Origin: Mucidula mucida | Lineage: Eukaryota; Basidiomycota; Agaricomycetes; Agaricales; Physalacriaceae | NCBI GenBank assembly: GCA_015501055.1 | Contig: JADNYV010000726.1 | Span: forward strand, 1 to 17,148 | Length of the DNA stretch: 17,148 nt | Direction of reading: 5' to 3' | In this document: piece after piece, positions 7,739-17,148 of the stretch | How positions within the stretch are numbered: position 1 is the stretch's first letter | How the letters are laid out: every line of letters starts with the position of its first letter | Translations under genes and position numbers: made by a program | Notes under the pieces: generated by a model | What the model was told of the DNA's origin: nothing | What the model saw: only the letters and a program-made list of their open reading frames with translations | Database searches by the model: none

Positions 7739-8404
7739 CCCCCAACACGGCGTCCGACGCAGAATCGGACAGCTGACGTCAAGTTGGAGCGCGGACTTGG
7801 CACGCCGAACTGCGCCACACTTCTTCCCTCCGTTTTGCATGTTCTTACCACAGTTCAGAAGCGTGCATTCAGAGCTCTCAGACCGTAATAGAATCGTCCT
7901 TTTTCGCCCTCTCAATCCTCAAGAACAAGCTCAGAAAAAATCACCTCCGTTGATCCAATATTTCGAAGCTTGCAGGGATGCACCTTGATATTCATAGAGC
8001 AGAGGTATCTCTACCTTTGCTCTGAGATTATCAAGGTTTACTCCCTTACTCATGCACCGGAAAATCAAGTACAATTCTGCAAGCAAACAGACTATGAACT
8101 CTGGCTTGAAATGTAAGAGAAAGCCACATTGATTAGGATCCGAAGAAGTGCGGTCCATAACCCTGGAAACGCGAAACAGTCACAGTCGGAACACACTGAC
8201 ACCCAAGGATTGACCGTCAAGTCCGTTCCTTTGTCTCCCCCGTCACCATCCCTCGTCGTTCACGATTGACTCGACTTTGACAGCGTGAAGACGACGGTGA
8301 CTCACCTTGCTCTCCATTGCGCGCATCTCTTGAGTCTTGGCCTGCTAAGACGCGGTCAGTCAGATAGTTAGCCCTTCGACGCTACCTTTCAACGTTTATA
8401 GCCC

Positions 8405-8787
8405 ATGTCTTCAACGCCGACAGTGCCACAAAGTTGCCTGTTTCGCGGGCTGAACCTTCCATATAGTGTCGTCGTACACTGTGCGGTGCTTGCCGGTAAG
8501 AGTCTTGACTATCTAATAGTGAAGGGCTTGCTTGCTGACATCCGTCTCCTCTCCTCTTAGAAGCGACACCCGCTCAGTTTGTCCAGAACCGGTCTCAGAG
8601 TATGAGGACACGAGAGACGGCCGCGATTAGCAAGACGAGAGGCTGTGGGAGGCACAGGAGCGCGAACAGGTGCGTAGTCATTTCTTCTTGAACGTAGGCT
8701 CAAGGGGCGAATTTAAACTCCAGGATTGTCAGAACCGTGGTCGAAGTTCAAGGTCTCCGACGGTCGCCGCAGGGAAGACATTATTAA
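8405..8787 (+). CDS. Copy B of the possible 87-aa three-exon gene
   Basis: Exons 8405-8495, 8561-8669 and 8724-8787 correspond to the copy A model with no indels. I count four exon substitutions between the copies. Three are silent (ACA/ACG, GCC/GCG, TTC/TTT) and one changes the second Cys of the C-x2-C pair to Arg (TGC/CGC). The splice sites are unchanged; one intron base differs. The excess of silent changes is mildly in favour of coding, but the numbers are tiny and the loss of the Cys argues against a metal-binding role for that pair. Confidence 0.28.
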
Positions 8788-10014
8788 CAAAATGATGGTT
8801 GGGATCAGGAGAGCACGTCGATCAAGTCGATCACAACTTGCCTTCTTACCATCACCATCGTCGACTTCAGAACTGGATTTCTTCATAGGGACGACGCGCC
8901 ATCTCCTCGTCAATCCGTGTCTCGACTTCTGGACGAATTACGCCCGACTTTCATGGTTCGGATTCTTGCCGACTTTGGGACAGTGAGGATACAGAGGATA
9001 GCAAAGGTACGTGTTTGTGAACGTTTCTTGGTGCCAAACTTCATTCTCAGATCGTGCATTTTCGATCAACTTGGCGTCCTTTTTCTTTCTGGGAGATCTG
9101 GTCGATTCGCGACAACCACCAGTAATCATCGCCCCCACCTTTCTTGCACGTCCCAAAGAACGACTGCATCCCTCTCAGAATTGCGATTTGGACAATGGGC
9201 AGCGTTGTCTGTCCTCGCCGGACCGGCTTTTCGTTCAGCAAAACGCTTTGTGATTTCTAGATTTACTGGCGACTTTGATTTCTGACTTGTGGACCTTCGC
9301 TTCAGGGCCCATTCGTATGTCTTCTGTGAATTCCGTAAATTTGACGCTCACGATGGACAGGCAGCGTCGGCCACTTCATGGTGTCTGCGCCACACGCGCA
9401 GTCCTGCCCATCCTGCGATCAAACCCGGTAAGTGTTAGCGTCAGAAGCGACTGTATTGGCCTGACGACGCCCCCAGGAAAACACATCGCGGTCTCAAGGA
9501 CGACCCGCGCGCCTACTTTTTACCTGACGAAACTTACCTCCGCCACTCGAGTTGCTTACGGATAATTTTCGCCATTGATGGTGATATGGATCTTGCGAAA
9601 TTCGCTTCGCGGACTCGGGAATCGACTCGGCTGGAAAAGCGATACGCCGACTTGTAACGGACTGGGCGGCACTTGCTCTGTCCGCTGCAGGAGCTTCTAT
9701 CTGACACGGAAAGGTTAGTACGCTTTGTAAATTCTCTGTTACATTACTGACAGCTTCCACGTAGGCCAGCGATAGTTCCTTACACGCGCGGCACAATCTT
9801 GCGCATCCTCAAATACACGAGGATGAATTACGCCGTCACCGCTCCAGTCACTTTCGGATAAACTGCCCCGCTGATGTAGATTTGGATCTTGCTGCGCTCG
9901 GCGTTACTTTCCAATTCGGGACATCGCAGACGGGGAACTTGATTGCGTGAGTTTCCTTCGTATCCCTGAAGTTCTACGCCAACTGCGGAATTCAGGGCCT
10001 TTGTACCAGCAGTG
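8788..10014. other. Unassigned intron-like and coding-like sequence (copy B)
   Basis: Counterpart of 1295-2521. The same candidate splice sites are present. Substitutions are mainly transitions, for example ATGCGCC/ACGCGCC near 8894 and CATATG/CGTATG near 9315. The stretch matching copy A 1960-2265 has few or no differences. No product can be named. Confidence 0.4.
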
Positions 10015-10231
10015 AGCAGCGGCGCTACCGCCACTGCGCTCGCGATGCTCGCTTCTCACTGCTGGAAGTGACGTTGGACGACATCGACGCCACACTTGCC
10101 AACAGTTCGAACGCGGCGTTTACCAGGCTGCGGATGGGAGCGTCGTGGAGACAGTACACAAGTGGGGTGTCGTTATCGACGTATCCGAGCGTCGCCTTCT
10201 AGATCAACCGTTTGCAATCTTGAGGCGCGAG
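10015..10231 (+). other. Candidate internal exon, copy B
   Basis: Counterpart of 2522-2738, with the same open frame and the same GTATGT splice donor at 10232. It has three substitutions (TAC/GAC, GCT/GCG, AAC/ATC), so the frame survives but two of the three changes alter the protein. Confidence 0.28.
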
Positions 10232-10826
10232 GTATGTCCCTTCTCGTTGGATTTTGATCAATTTCGGAGCTAATTCAGCTGTAGCTCATATTGACGGCGA
10301 CTTCGTCGCCCTCTGGATGCCCTGATTCGGGCTTATGTCCGTCGCGTTTTGGATTCCCTCCGGTGGAGATTTCAAACCGCGTGGCGCAAATTTCAAAGAT
10401 AGATACCGTAGTTCTAGCGTAGAAAAGCACGAAATTCATGTATACTGGCACTGTGGTAATTAAGCTTTGAAATGACAACCGAATTATCGAAATCTTGTTG
10501 CCCGAACATGCAGTAGTCATCAAAGTGCTGCCTTGTCAGTCAGTGAAAACTATATCCTCAAAATTGCAAGGCGTAGAATATGCTAGGCAGCCGCAGAATA
10601 CCATGTAGAGTACAGTACAGTATCCTAGAGAAACATGGTACATAGCCAAAGTCAAAGAAATTGGCAGACTCGCGGATATACCACTGGGTCAAGTTAACGA
10701 CAAAGTGGATAAGGTCAAAACATCCAATGTCAACTTCTCCGAAACTTCCTTCTGGGGTAGCCAAGAATCCTCTGAAACGCGTCGATAGAACCCTGAAGAT
10801 GGTGTTCGCGGTCTCGCCAAGATGAT

Positions 10827-10849
10827 TATCCCGTGTTGAACACGGGATA
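10827..10849. repeat. Near-perfect palindrome, copy B
   Basis: Identical to 3334-3356 in copy A: 11-bp complementary arms separated by one G, inside the tract that is identical between copies. Confidence 0.6.
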
Positions 10850-11225
10850 TTACCTCCGCACGCTCAGCGGGTATACCCAGGTGTGCTAGCGTTGCAGACG
10901 TCCAATTGCCTCGGAATTTACGGGAAAATGTCGCCAAGAAAGGGTAGCATAGGGATCAGATCACTCCAAGTGATCGGTACAGCTTGAACTCGAACCACTT
11001 CGTCTCCGATCCTGGTACTGGTGACACGAGCGCGTCCTCTTGTTCCGCGCTCTCTGGAGACTCTCACACACTTGGATTTACTTGCATATTGGTCTCTTGC
11101 TTACGTACAATGGATTCCGATGGTCGTTTGGCCACTGGACGCGTTTCTAGCCAGACTTTTTGCGTCAACGTCTCAGCGAGGCGTTTAGGACCCTGCACAT
11201 CGATAGCACGAGGATTTCCTGGACC

Positions 11226-11751
11226 CTATGACGCGTCTAGGGCATCGACAATCTTATCTCTATGCTCTCGGATGCGGGGTAGTGACGACACGCCTTCTTG
11301 TCCCTCTGACACTTTTGGTCTATGCGCTTTTTGAACTGGAGATAATTCCAGCCGACAATCGGGACACGTGTATACGTGCACTACACAGTCATTCAGATCT
11401 CCTTCCTGTATATAATGCGACAATAACATTCTGTTTCCGCCGAGTTCAGACACAGCCAGAAACTTCGTCCCTTGGCCCTTCTTCACCGGCTCTCGTTTTG
11501 TCCTGAATCACCTGATACTTCACAGAACGTAAACGGCGAGTGATTTCCGCATCCATAACGGAAGAATTCACAGTGCGAAGCGGTGCGCATTTCCGTTGTG
11601 AAAGATTTGAATCTGTGAGTTCTTCGTTTTGCCGACTGAGAAGCATCAGACATACTCCACCCAGGCGGTCAGGGTCTTGATCCTGAAACGATCGTAGCGT
11701 TTGGAATATTGGAAGCTTGGCGCGGACAAGAGGAATGCTGAAAGAGTGCAT
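11226..11751 (-). pseudogene. Copy B of the minus-strand ORF, frameshifted mid-gene
   Basis: Counterpart of 3744-4262. One additional G near 11495 (copy B TCTCGTTTT, copy A TCTCTTTT) breaks the frame about halfway. Downstream of it the frame is open to a stop at 11226-11228, with the tail LPRIREHRDKIVDALDAS. The two copies therefore each carry one different frame lesion: copy A in the tail, copy B in the middle. Two further substitutions give Ala/Ser and Lys/Gln differences. Either both copies are decaying independently or one lesion is a sequencing error. Confidence 0.35.
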
Positions 11752-12021
11752 TCAGCAGGATACGGTAAGTCGGATTGGTTTTGGGTTAGTGACTATTGAC
11801 ACCATCTCACGACCTTCAAAGTCAAACGAAGTACTCATTCCATCGCCGCTGAACAACCAGGGATGTTGATTCACGCGGGATACAATACACGGGTTCCGTG
11901 GCGGCACATTAATTAGTCACCATCTTCCACCAATTTCGCTCCAGCCGAGTCCCGTGCATCACGAATTGAAATTATCCGAATTATTTTACGTCTTCCGTGG
12001 TGCGCACGGATTGGAAAACAG
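11752..12021. promoter_or_regulatory. Upstream region of the plus-strand gene (copy B)
   Basis: Counterpart of 4263-4525, without the 12 extra bases of copy A. It leads into the TATA box at 12022 and includes an AT-rich stretch just before it (TTATTTTACG). It is likely the promoter region of the intron-dense gene that follows. Confidence 0.4.
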
Positions 12022-14249
12022 TATAAAAGCGATGATATTTCGTCGAAAGCCATCATCACCTCCTTCCTTCTCTTTCTTCCACTTCCTTCTCTCAGCATCG
12101 GTCCTCTCTTTCTTCTCGCTGTTCATGCTACTGCCCATCATACCTCCGCTCGTCGTTGCTGCCGACTCGACAGCCATCGAGTTCCCGACGCGTCAAGCAA
12201 CGTGACCGCATATTAGCTTGTTGATCGTCACAGCGTGGGTACCCTTCCTACCACCACCATTATCCTTCTCACTGACTATACCGTCCTCCTCGACGTCGGC
12301 CATCAGCGCTCGTAGGTCTTCAGCACGTTCTTCTCATCGTTGTGCTAAGTGTTTCTGTAGGTTGCCACGTCGCGCCCGTAGGCGCTCTACCCTTCGACGC
12401 TGGGGTCTTGGCCTTCGTCTGCTCGTCTCATATGTCGTTCTCCGGCACTAGTAAGTCGTTGGTGCGCCCTTCTTGTCCTACCGCCTTTTTACAGAGGCGC
12501 CCTTCTCTTCAAAATTGGCGGCGCTGACGGCGCGCAGTATAACGCCCTTGATCTTTTCCGACGCCGATGTCGTACTGTCCGACGTGCTTCTCTGGCTGTG
12601 GTGCGTGTTTCTCCGCCGTATACTTCTTTTACTCATTTCGCGCTACTAGTGCCCAGCACCAGTACTTCTCATTAGCCAGTCCCCTGCGCCGTGGTACGTC
12701 GCTCGCTCCTCTCTCAGCACTCGCTCCCTTACGCTCCTATAGACGTCCCCGAAGCCATGTTCGACTGGTCGCGTTGTTTCCACGCTAGTCGGAAATTGGC
12801 CAGTAAGGCCAAGGCTTGTATTCCCGTCAATCCCTTCTGGAGTACTCCTGCGCTGGATGTGCCGTCACGACACGAAGGTGCACTATCGCACGACGCCGCT
12901 GGAGGGGGAGAGTAACAAAGGGCGCCTCAATCTTGACGGTGCGTAGCCTATATGGGCCCTTTGTACGATACTAACGGTCTGTTCTTTAGCCTCGATATCA
13001 ACCGCTATACGTACTGGATTACCACGACTGTCATTCGTGCTATCAGGTCGACGTCAACTCGCCACCCGGAATGTACATGGCACCTCTGAACTACTTCAAG
13101 AATGCTTCACATACCGTCTACAACGTCTATATTCACATTGTTGGACCATTGTTCTGAGCAGAATGAGTACGTCGCTCTCAATCTTGCGTTTAAGATTTCT
13201 GACAATACTGTTTAGACGAACGATGTCGCCTCGGCTTATGCCCGTGAGCTGAAGTTCCGACGACGCTGACCGTCTCTTCTTTTTAGGTGTTCGCGTTTAC
13301 AATGAAACCACGGATAGTGCACTTGGCTGCGCACCCGTGGCCTGAATTTGGTTTGGCTACGTGCCGGCCAACGCTTTTACCTATACAACATGGAATAGGG
13401 CCGTATTCACGCCTCTATGGATGCGACGACGGTGTAGACGGCTTGCCCCTTCCCGATTAGTCGTGGTCACAATAATGTTGACTTTTGTTGACGAGGTGCG
13501 GCTCGGTGATTGATTCCTGTCATTAACGAGCTCACTATCCTTGACAGGACCTTTCTTCCCGCACTCGTTGAGAGACAGAGAGCTCCGCGTCTTTCCTGAG
13601 CGCCATCGGTGAGCATCTCAATTGTGATGATCAAAATGTGAATAAATGTATCTACAGGTAACGCGAACGTTACGGAAAAGGGACGTGCTCGTGAGTCCCG
13701 TATCACTCGAATGTCAGTGTCGCTCGTCGCCCCGTTACTGACTCTGTACTTGGTCGACTCGAACATGTTAGACTTGATCTCTCGCCCAGGAAACGACTGC
13801 AAGACCGTTTCCTTGGTGTCACCAACACCTGATTTCCGAATCCCTTTGCCACATATCGGCGAATAGGTCTTGCGCTCACTATGAATTTGTTGGTATCGTT
13901 CTTGTAGTACGTGTACGTTTCATTTGCTAATCTTTCGTTAAAGGACGCCGCGATGCTGGTCGTAAGTCGTGGGCCTTTCCCGCCATTACATCGCCGCCCC
14001 ACAGACGTTTTGTGCCTCCGTTGCTATTACGGACTTTGGTTGTGCATCCTGACCTTTTACATACAGCACTTATCACCGGGGAGACCCTCACACGTAGGAC
14101 CTTTTCACATTATATACTCGTACTTTTACATATTTGACTGTCGGGACGTATCAACTGGTAAGTGGACGGCTCATGTCCTTTGATGCTTTACTAACAACTT
14201 GCCCACAGTTCCAACTATGAAAATGAAATGATTCGCCTTCTCATTCACG
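12005..14249. other. 2245-bp segment present in copy B, absent from copy A
   Basis: Copy A reads straight from the sequence matching 12004 to the sequence matching 14250. The dinucleotide CG occurs at both edges (12003-12004 and 14248-14249), a 2-bp microhomology. The segment has no terminal inverted repeats or target duplication. Its right edge falls inside an exon whose reading frame and splice donor continue into the shared sequence. This fits a deletion from copy A by end joining better than an insertion into copy B. Confidence 0.85.
12022..12028 (+). promoter_or_regulatory. TATA box of the intron-dense gene
   Basis: TATAAAA within CAGTATAAAAGCG. It is followed by a pyrimidine-rich leader (CCTCCTTCCTTCTCTTTC near 12059) typical of fungal transcription start regions. 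The first ATG at a reasonable distance is at 12125. It is present only in copy B, because copy A is deleted from the base after 4527. Confidence 0.5.
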
Positions 14250-14691
14250 AGCAGCAATACGAGGAGGAAGAACAATGGTGAGTAAAATTATGTTGAAGCT
14301 ACTTTCCGGAAGATAACTCGATCGTTTTCGCTACTGCAAGAAGTACTTCGATTTCACTGCTAGTAAAGTCTCGGTCACCCAGTGTTTCGGTCCCGGAGCT
14401 ACGCTGCTTACCTTTGTGGAGGTCAAACGCGATGGGGAATCTGATTGGATCACCCACAACCAGATGTCGGAGTATATGGAGCTTGTTCCCAACAGGGACC
14501 CTCAATTCCGGGCGTTCATGCTTAACGTAGAAGAACACAAGTTTGTCGAATACTTCTTTGGTGTGTCCTGGAATGGACAAATGCCTGACATCGAACGCGT
14601 GAATTGGGCTGGGGTTGATGGAAGCCAACCCTTGAACGGAGATGTTTTTACCGAGAAGTTGGCAAATATTTCGCTTCGGTTTTGGAACTGA
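12125..14691 (+). pseudogene. Intron-dense gene of unknown function, probably with lesions (copy B)
   Basis: At least nine short introns are visible by donor, branch and acceptor: 12312-12360, 12451-12494, 12601-12649, 12694-12742, 12939-12989 (with TACTAAC), 13167-13215, 13244-13286, 13609-13657, 14158-14208 (with TACTAAC) and 14278-14340. Joining 12361-12450, 12495-12600, 12650-12693 and 12743 onward gives one continuous frame with hydrophobic stretches and then a soluble-looking part (VPEAMFDWSR). A start at ATG 12125 gives a hydrophobic N-terminus like a signal peptide but meets TGA at 12203. Later exons are protein-like but need frame changes (stops at 12912, 13155 and 13164). The last exon, 14341-14691, is open for 116 codons. 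I recognise no family. It is probably a degraded gene, though mis-chosen splice sites remain possible. Confidence 0.5.
14341..14691 (+). CDS. Last exon of the unidentified gene (copy B), 116 codons
   Basis: The exon runs from after CTACTGCAAG to TGA at 14689-14691. Its strong coding character shows in stretches such as DPQFRAFMLNVEEHKFVEYF and SWNGQMPDIERVNWAGVDGS. The preceding exon (14209-14277) reads NEMIRLLIHEQQYEEEEQ in its best frame but ends two bases into a codon. Joining it directly to 14341 creates TGA, so the junction as seen is out of frame. One base change at the acceptor (CAG|G instead of CAAG) would explain this. Both copies share it. The family is unknown to me. Confidence 0.6.
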   Translation, partial: KYFDFTASKVSVTQCFGPGATLLTFVEVKRDGESDWITHNQMSEYMELVPNRDPQFRAFMLNVEEHKFVEYFFGVSWNGQMPDIERVNWAGVDGSQPLNGDVFTEKLANISLRFWN

Positions 14692-15536
14692 TTCAGTCGC
14701 TGTAATCTGCGTAATCTTTAGTTGTATAATGAAGTTGCCTTCAGAGTACCACCACTATCATTCCCGTCGGAAAATCTGGGAAACTCTTAAACAAGTCGTG
14801 CGCTGGGAGAAAGATGAGCACTGCCGCGTACACGCCAACCACACACGTTGATGAAACCCCGAACTACAGACGAGGAGTCTCTGCCAAACTCCTGAATCAA
14901 CACAAAGACGACATAATCTCTCCCGCGGTATCCTCTTCCGCCTCTGACCATCACCCCGCGCCAAGGCCCGAGGTCGGAACATATCAAGCGCGACCGTGCT
15001 ACAGTGCTCGGCCTTCGGCAGACGCAGATTGTCGTGGAACTCCATGACAGGGCTCGGCTGTCTAGCATCCGAGTCATCCTCCTCTGGATGGCACACACCT
15101 CGACAGAATATACCGCAGATATGTATCCCGCCACCGACGTGTAACCAGTGCGATGTCAAGAGCTGACAGGAACTTTGTCAGTCCCAGAGCTCACACTTCA
15201 GATTGCATCTTGGTATTGAGCGGCTTGGGACAAGCGTCATGTTGAGTGTTCATCCAATCCTAGTATCACCCACATCTTGACCCAGCAGAGATACTCGCGC
15301 CCTTCGTTGATGCCTTTGTTATGTGCAACATTTGGCGTGGAATAGTTAGACAGACATTCGTCGACTAGGATGAGCGAATTCATGCTTGATTGATACATAG
15401 ATCCAATAAAAAATGCATAACGACTACTTACATGAATGCGTGAGTATGGTAAGAAAGATTGCAGAGAACAAGCACGAAAACGACCAAAGAAACGTAGAGA
15501 AAGGAGTTTATTCAGCACTCGGAATATTTTTTGGTG
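14692..15536. other. Convergent intergenic region (copy B)
   Basis: Counterpart of 4960-5792, with AATAAA at 15405-15410 (plus) and at 15507-15512 (minus). Copy B has extra bases near 14750-14775 (CACTATCATTCCCGTCGG region) and a CT at the site matching 5130, which keep a 77-codon plus-strand frame open (14814-15047). From about 15225 single-base losses begin, as in the adjacent G3BP-like copy. No gene is called. Confidence 0.4.
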
Positions 15537-16752
15537 TCACGGTTTCGCACCGCGACCGGGCGGACCACCACGACCACGCAGACTCCCTCCACGCCGTACC
15601 CTGCGCCACACCCCGTGGACGGCTGGCGGACCTCACCCCGCTCCTTCTTCGTCCGACAGTAATCCGGACTGTCCACGTCGCGCCAACTTGACCCACATTC
15701 CACCACCACCACCCTGAGCAATGGCAGACACCGATAATAGCGCGTTAGCAGCATCAACCGTCGTAAACTCGACGAAACACAGGCTTTGAGCGCACAATGT
15801 CAACTTCCTTGACCTGTCCAAATTGCGTTAGTTATTCGTAAGTGTCGTGTTGTGATAGGTTCGTAACGCCCTAGAAAGAAAAGATGAGTAACGAATATGG
15901 AAAATTACGAATGCCCTTACCTTGACGAAACAGTGAGCCGTAGTGACAGACTGAGCAGCCACGTAAGAGATGTGGACCGCGTTGGTTAACCTGGGGAGGA
16001 GCCGGAGCGGTTGTGAGCAGGAGTCTGGTACACTCCCAGGCGTCGACGAGGCAGGTACCACCTCTGTATTCCTTTGACTCCTGCGCGACATTAGCGCCCA
16101 CTTTTTAGAGTTGGTAGCAGCCAATTCGCCCATGTTTTAGCTGGGGGCCTGTTGAACGACAGGTGAGTGCAGGAGCAGGCCGGGGTAGGTTCTGGGCAGC
16201 AACAGGAACGGGAGAGGGAGATGGGTGGAACCGTTCGTCTCGGACGGGGTAGCAACTGAAAGGTGGCTCGGGGACGTCCGACGGTCACTGGAGCCTCCAC
16301 GGGAGTGCAGCTTCCGGAACGGGCGTCGGTTCAACAACCGTTCAGGTGGGAGGCCGACGGAGTCAGCTCACGGCGTGGTTCGACTGGAGCAGGAACAGGC
16401 GCAGGGTAGAGGAGCAGGGCGTCCATTTGAACAGATCGTGCAAGGCTCCTCAGCCTCATCGCTGTCGACTGTTTCCTCCTTCAAAAGCGGAAAATGTGTG
16501 AGGACGAAATACCCGTTCGGCTGTCGGCGAGAAAAAAGTCTGAACAATTTGCGCCACGGATCGTTGCGATTCACATTTCGCCAATAACCTGGATAATGAT
16601 GCCCCGTTGCCGAGGATTGCGCGTCGACCGAGTGAATGAAACTTTGCAATCTTGAACCCAATGCTCGTTATTTCGGTGAATTTCCTGTATTCGGTAAGAA
16701 ACGGACTGAAAAGGTGGAAAACGTACCTGCTGGCCGTGACATGGCTTCCATC
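15537..16752 (-). pseudogene. G3BP-like gene, copy B, many single-base deletions
   Basis: Counterpart of 5793-7091, with the same two introns, stop and poly(A) signal, but 83 bases shorter over 1.3 kb. The losses are nearly all single bases scattered through exons and introns (for example GTTGATTCG to GTTATTCG, and TTGCTGATAGG to TTGTGATAGG), with hardly any substitutions or insertions. The frame is broken dozens of times. Known pseudogene decay gives mostly substitutions, so this pattern suggests uncorrected long-read consensus rather than biology. It carries the same 5' truncation as copy A. Confidence 0.8.
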
Positions 16753-17094
16753 CTCTCATGATCAGCTGCTACTTGGTGCTGGGGGAACGGAGCTAGTGCT
16801 GCGTCTCCATAGCTAACATCGATCTGCATGACGGTCAAAGACGACGTGCCTCATCGATTGTGATGTGGCTGTGCAGGGCGCGTCCGCTCACTCGAGATTA
16901 AAAAGCGAGCTAACGACGACCTCTACTGCCTCGTAAATTACATTATAATCGTAAAATACATTGTTAGGAAGACAACGGTACTACTCAATTTCATTCTGAA
17001 CGCGAAATCAATAAATCCAACCTATCGAAATCAACCCAAGTCCATAAATTCAAACAACCAACTGACGTGAAGGACCCGGCCTGACGGGCCCCTT

Positions 17095-17148
17095 GAACCG
17101 AAAAGAATCCCCGAGCCAACCCGCTGGCTCGGGGATTCCTCTTGGTTC
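17095..17148. repeat. Hairpin 2, at the window end (copy B)
   Basis: In copy B the perfect stem is 14 bp: GAATCCCCGAGCCA (17105-17118), loop ACCCGC, TGGCTCGGGGATTC (17125-17138). The T missing from copy A's right arm is present here. The window stops at the foot of the stem (GGTTC). Confidence 0.75.

Larger units (their letters stand above)
7495..17148 (+). repeat. Tandem unit, copy B (9.65 kb)
   Basis: This is the second copy of the unit, longer than copy A because it keeps 12005-14249. It ends at the base matching copy A 7493, so the window end and the window start are in phase with only one G missing between them. From about 15225 to 16830 it is shorter than copy A through many single-base losses, while 16850-17148 is again nearly identical to copy A. 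Copy B appears to hold the ancestral form of the central plus-strand gene, and copy A holds the better sequence of the G3BP-like gene. Confidence 0.97.

Noticed and set aside
12203..13346. TGA read as Trp in the unknown gene (several in-frame TGA codons)
   Set aside because: Frames in this stretch also meet TAA and TAG and need frame jumps, and the introns are nuclear-type. Loss of function or wrong splice choices explain it without a changed code.
12005..14249. Transposon insertion in copy B
   Set aside because: There are no terminal inverted or long direct repeats and no target-site duplication, and an exon runs across the right edge. Deletion from copy A is simpler.
15537..16752. RIP-like hypermutation or ordinary pseudogene decay of G3BP copy B
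   Set aside because: The differences are deletions, not C-to-T or G-to-A changes, and intron and intergenic bases are hit as often as exons.
1..17148. CRISPR array, telomeric repeats, rRNA, bacterial or viral genes
   Set aside because: No regularly spaced short repeats, no TTAGGG-type runs, no rRNA-like or recognisable viral or bacterial proteins were seen on either strand.

Overview
The window looks like nuclear DNA of a filamentous basidiomycete fungus. Base composition is moderate, introns of about 43-65 nt with GT..AG ends and CTAAC/CTGAC-type branch sequences are frequent, and the one recognisable gene encodes a fungal G3BP-type protein (NTF2 fold, Pro/Ala-rich linker, RRM, RGG tail). 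I see no bacterial operon, CRISPR array, rRNA, tRNA or complete transposon.

The main structure is a head-to-tail duplication. Copy A is 1-7494 and copy B is 7495-17148. The copies align over their whole length, with about 1-2% substitutions in the left part, an apparently identical tract in the middle, and almost no substitutions on the right. Copy B also carries 2245 bp (12005-14249) that copy A lacks. The window starts and ends in the same repeat phase to within one base, as expected for a circular contig or one cut from a longer array.

Layout of each unit, left to right: (1) about 4.2 kb of intron-bearing, mostly unassignable sequence. It includes a possible small three-exon ORF on the plus strand, a possible plus-strand exon, and an ORF on the minus strand that carries one different frameshift in each copy. 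(2) A plus-strand, intron-dense gene of unknown function, nearly whole in copy B (TATA box near 12022, last exon ending at 14691) and reduced to its last exons in copy A. (3) A convergent intergenic region with facing poly(A) signals. (4) A minus-strand G3BP-like gene lacking its first NTF2 exons in both copies. (5) A spacer ending in two strong hairpins exactly at the unit boundary.

Copy A of the G3BP-like gene is open from its first retained exon to its stop. Copy B is riddled with single-base deletions and almost nothing else, which looks more like uncorrected long-read sequence than biological decay. I found no clear new biological system. The points of most interest are the origin of the in-phase dimer, the hairpin boundary, the shared G3BP truncation and the large copy-specific deletion. 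An assembly explanation (collapsed tandem array, or two haplotypes of a dikaryon joined) must be excluded first.
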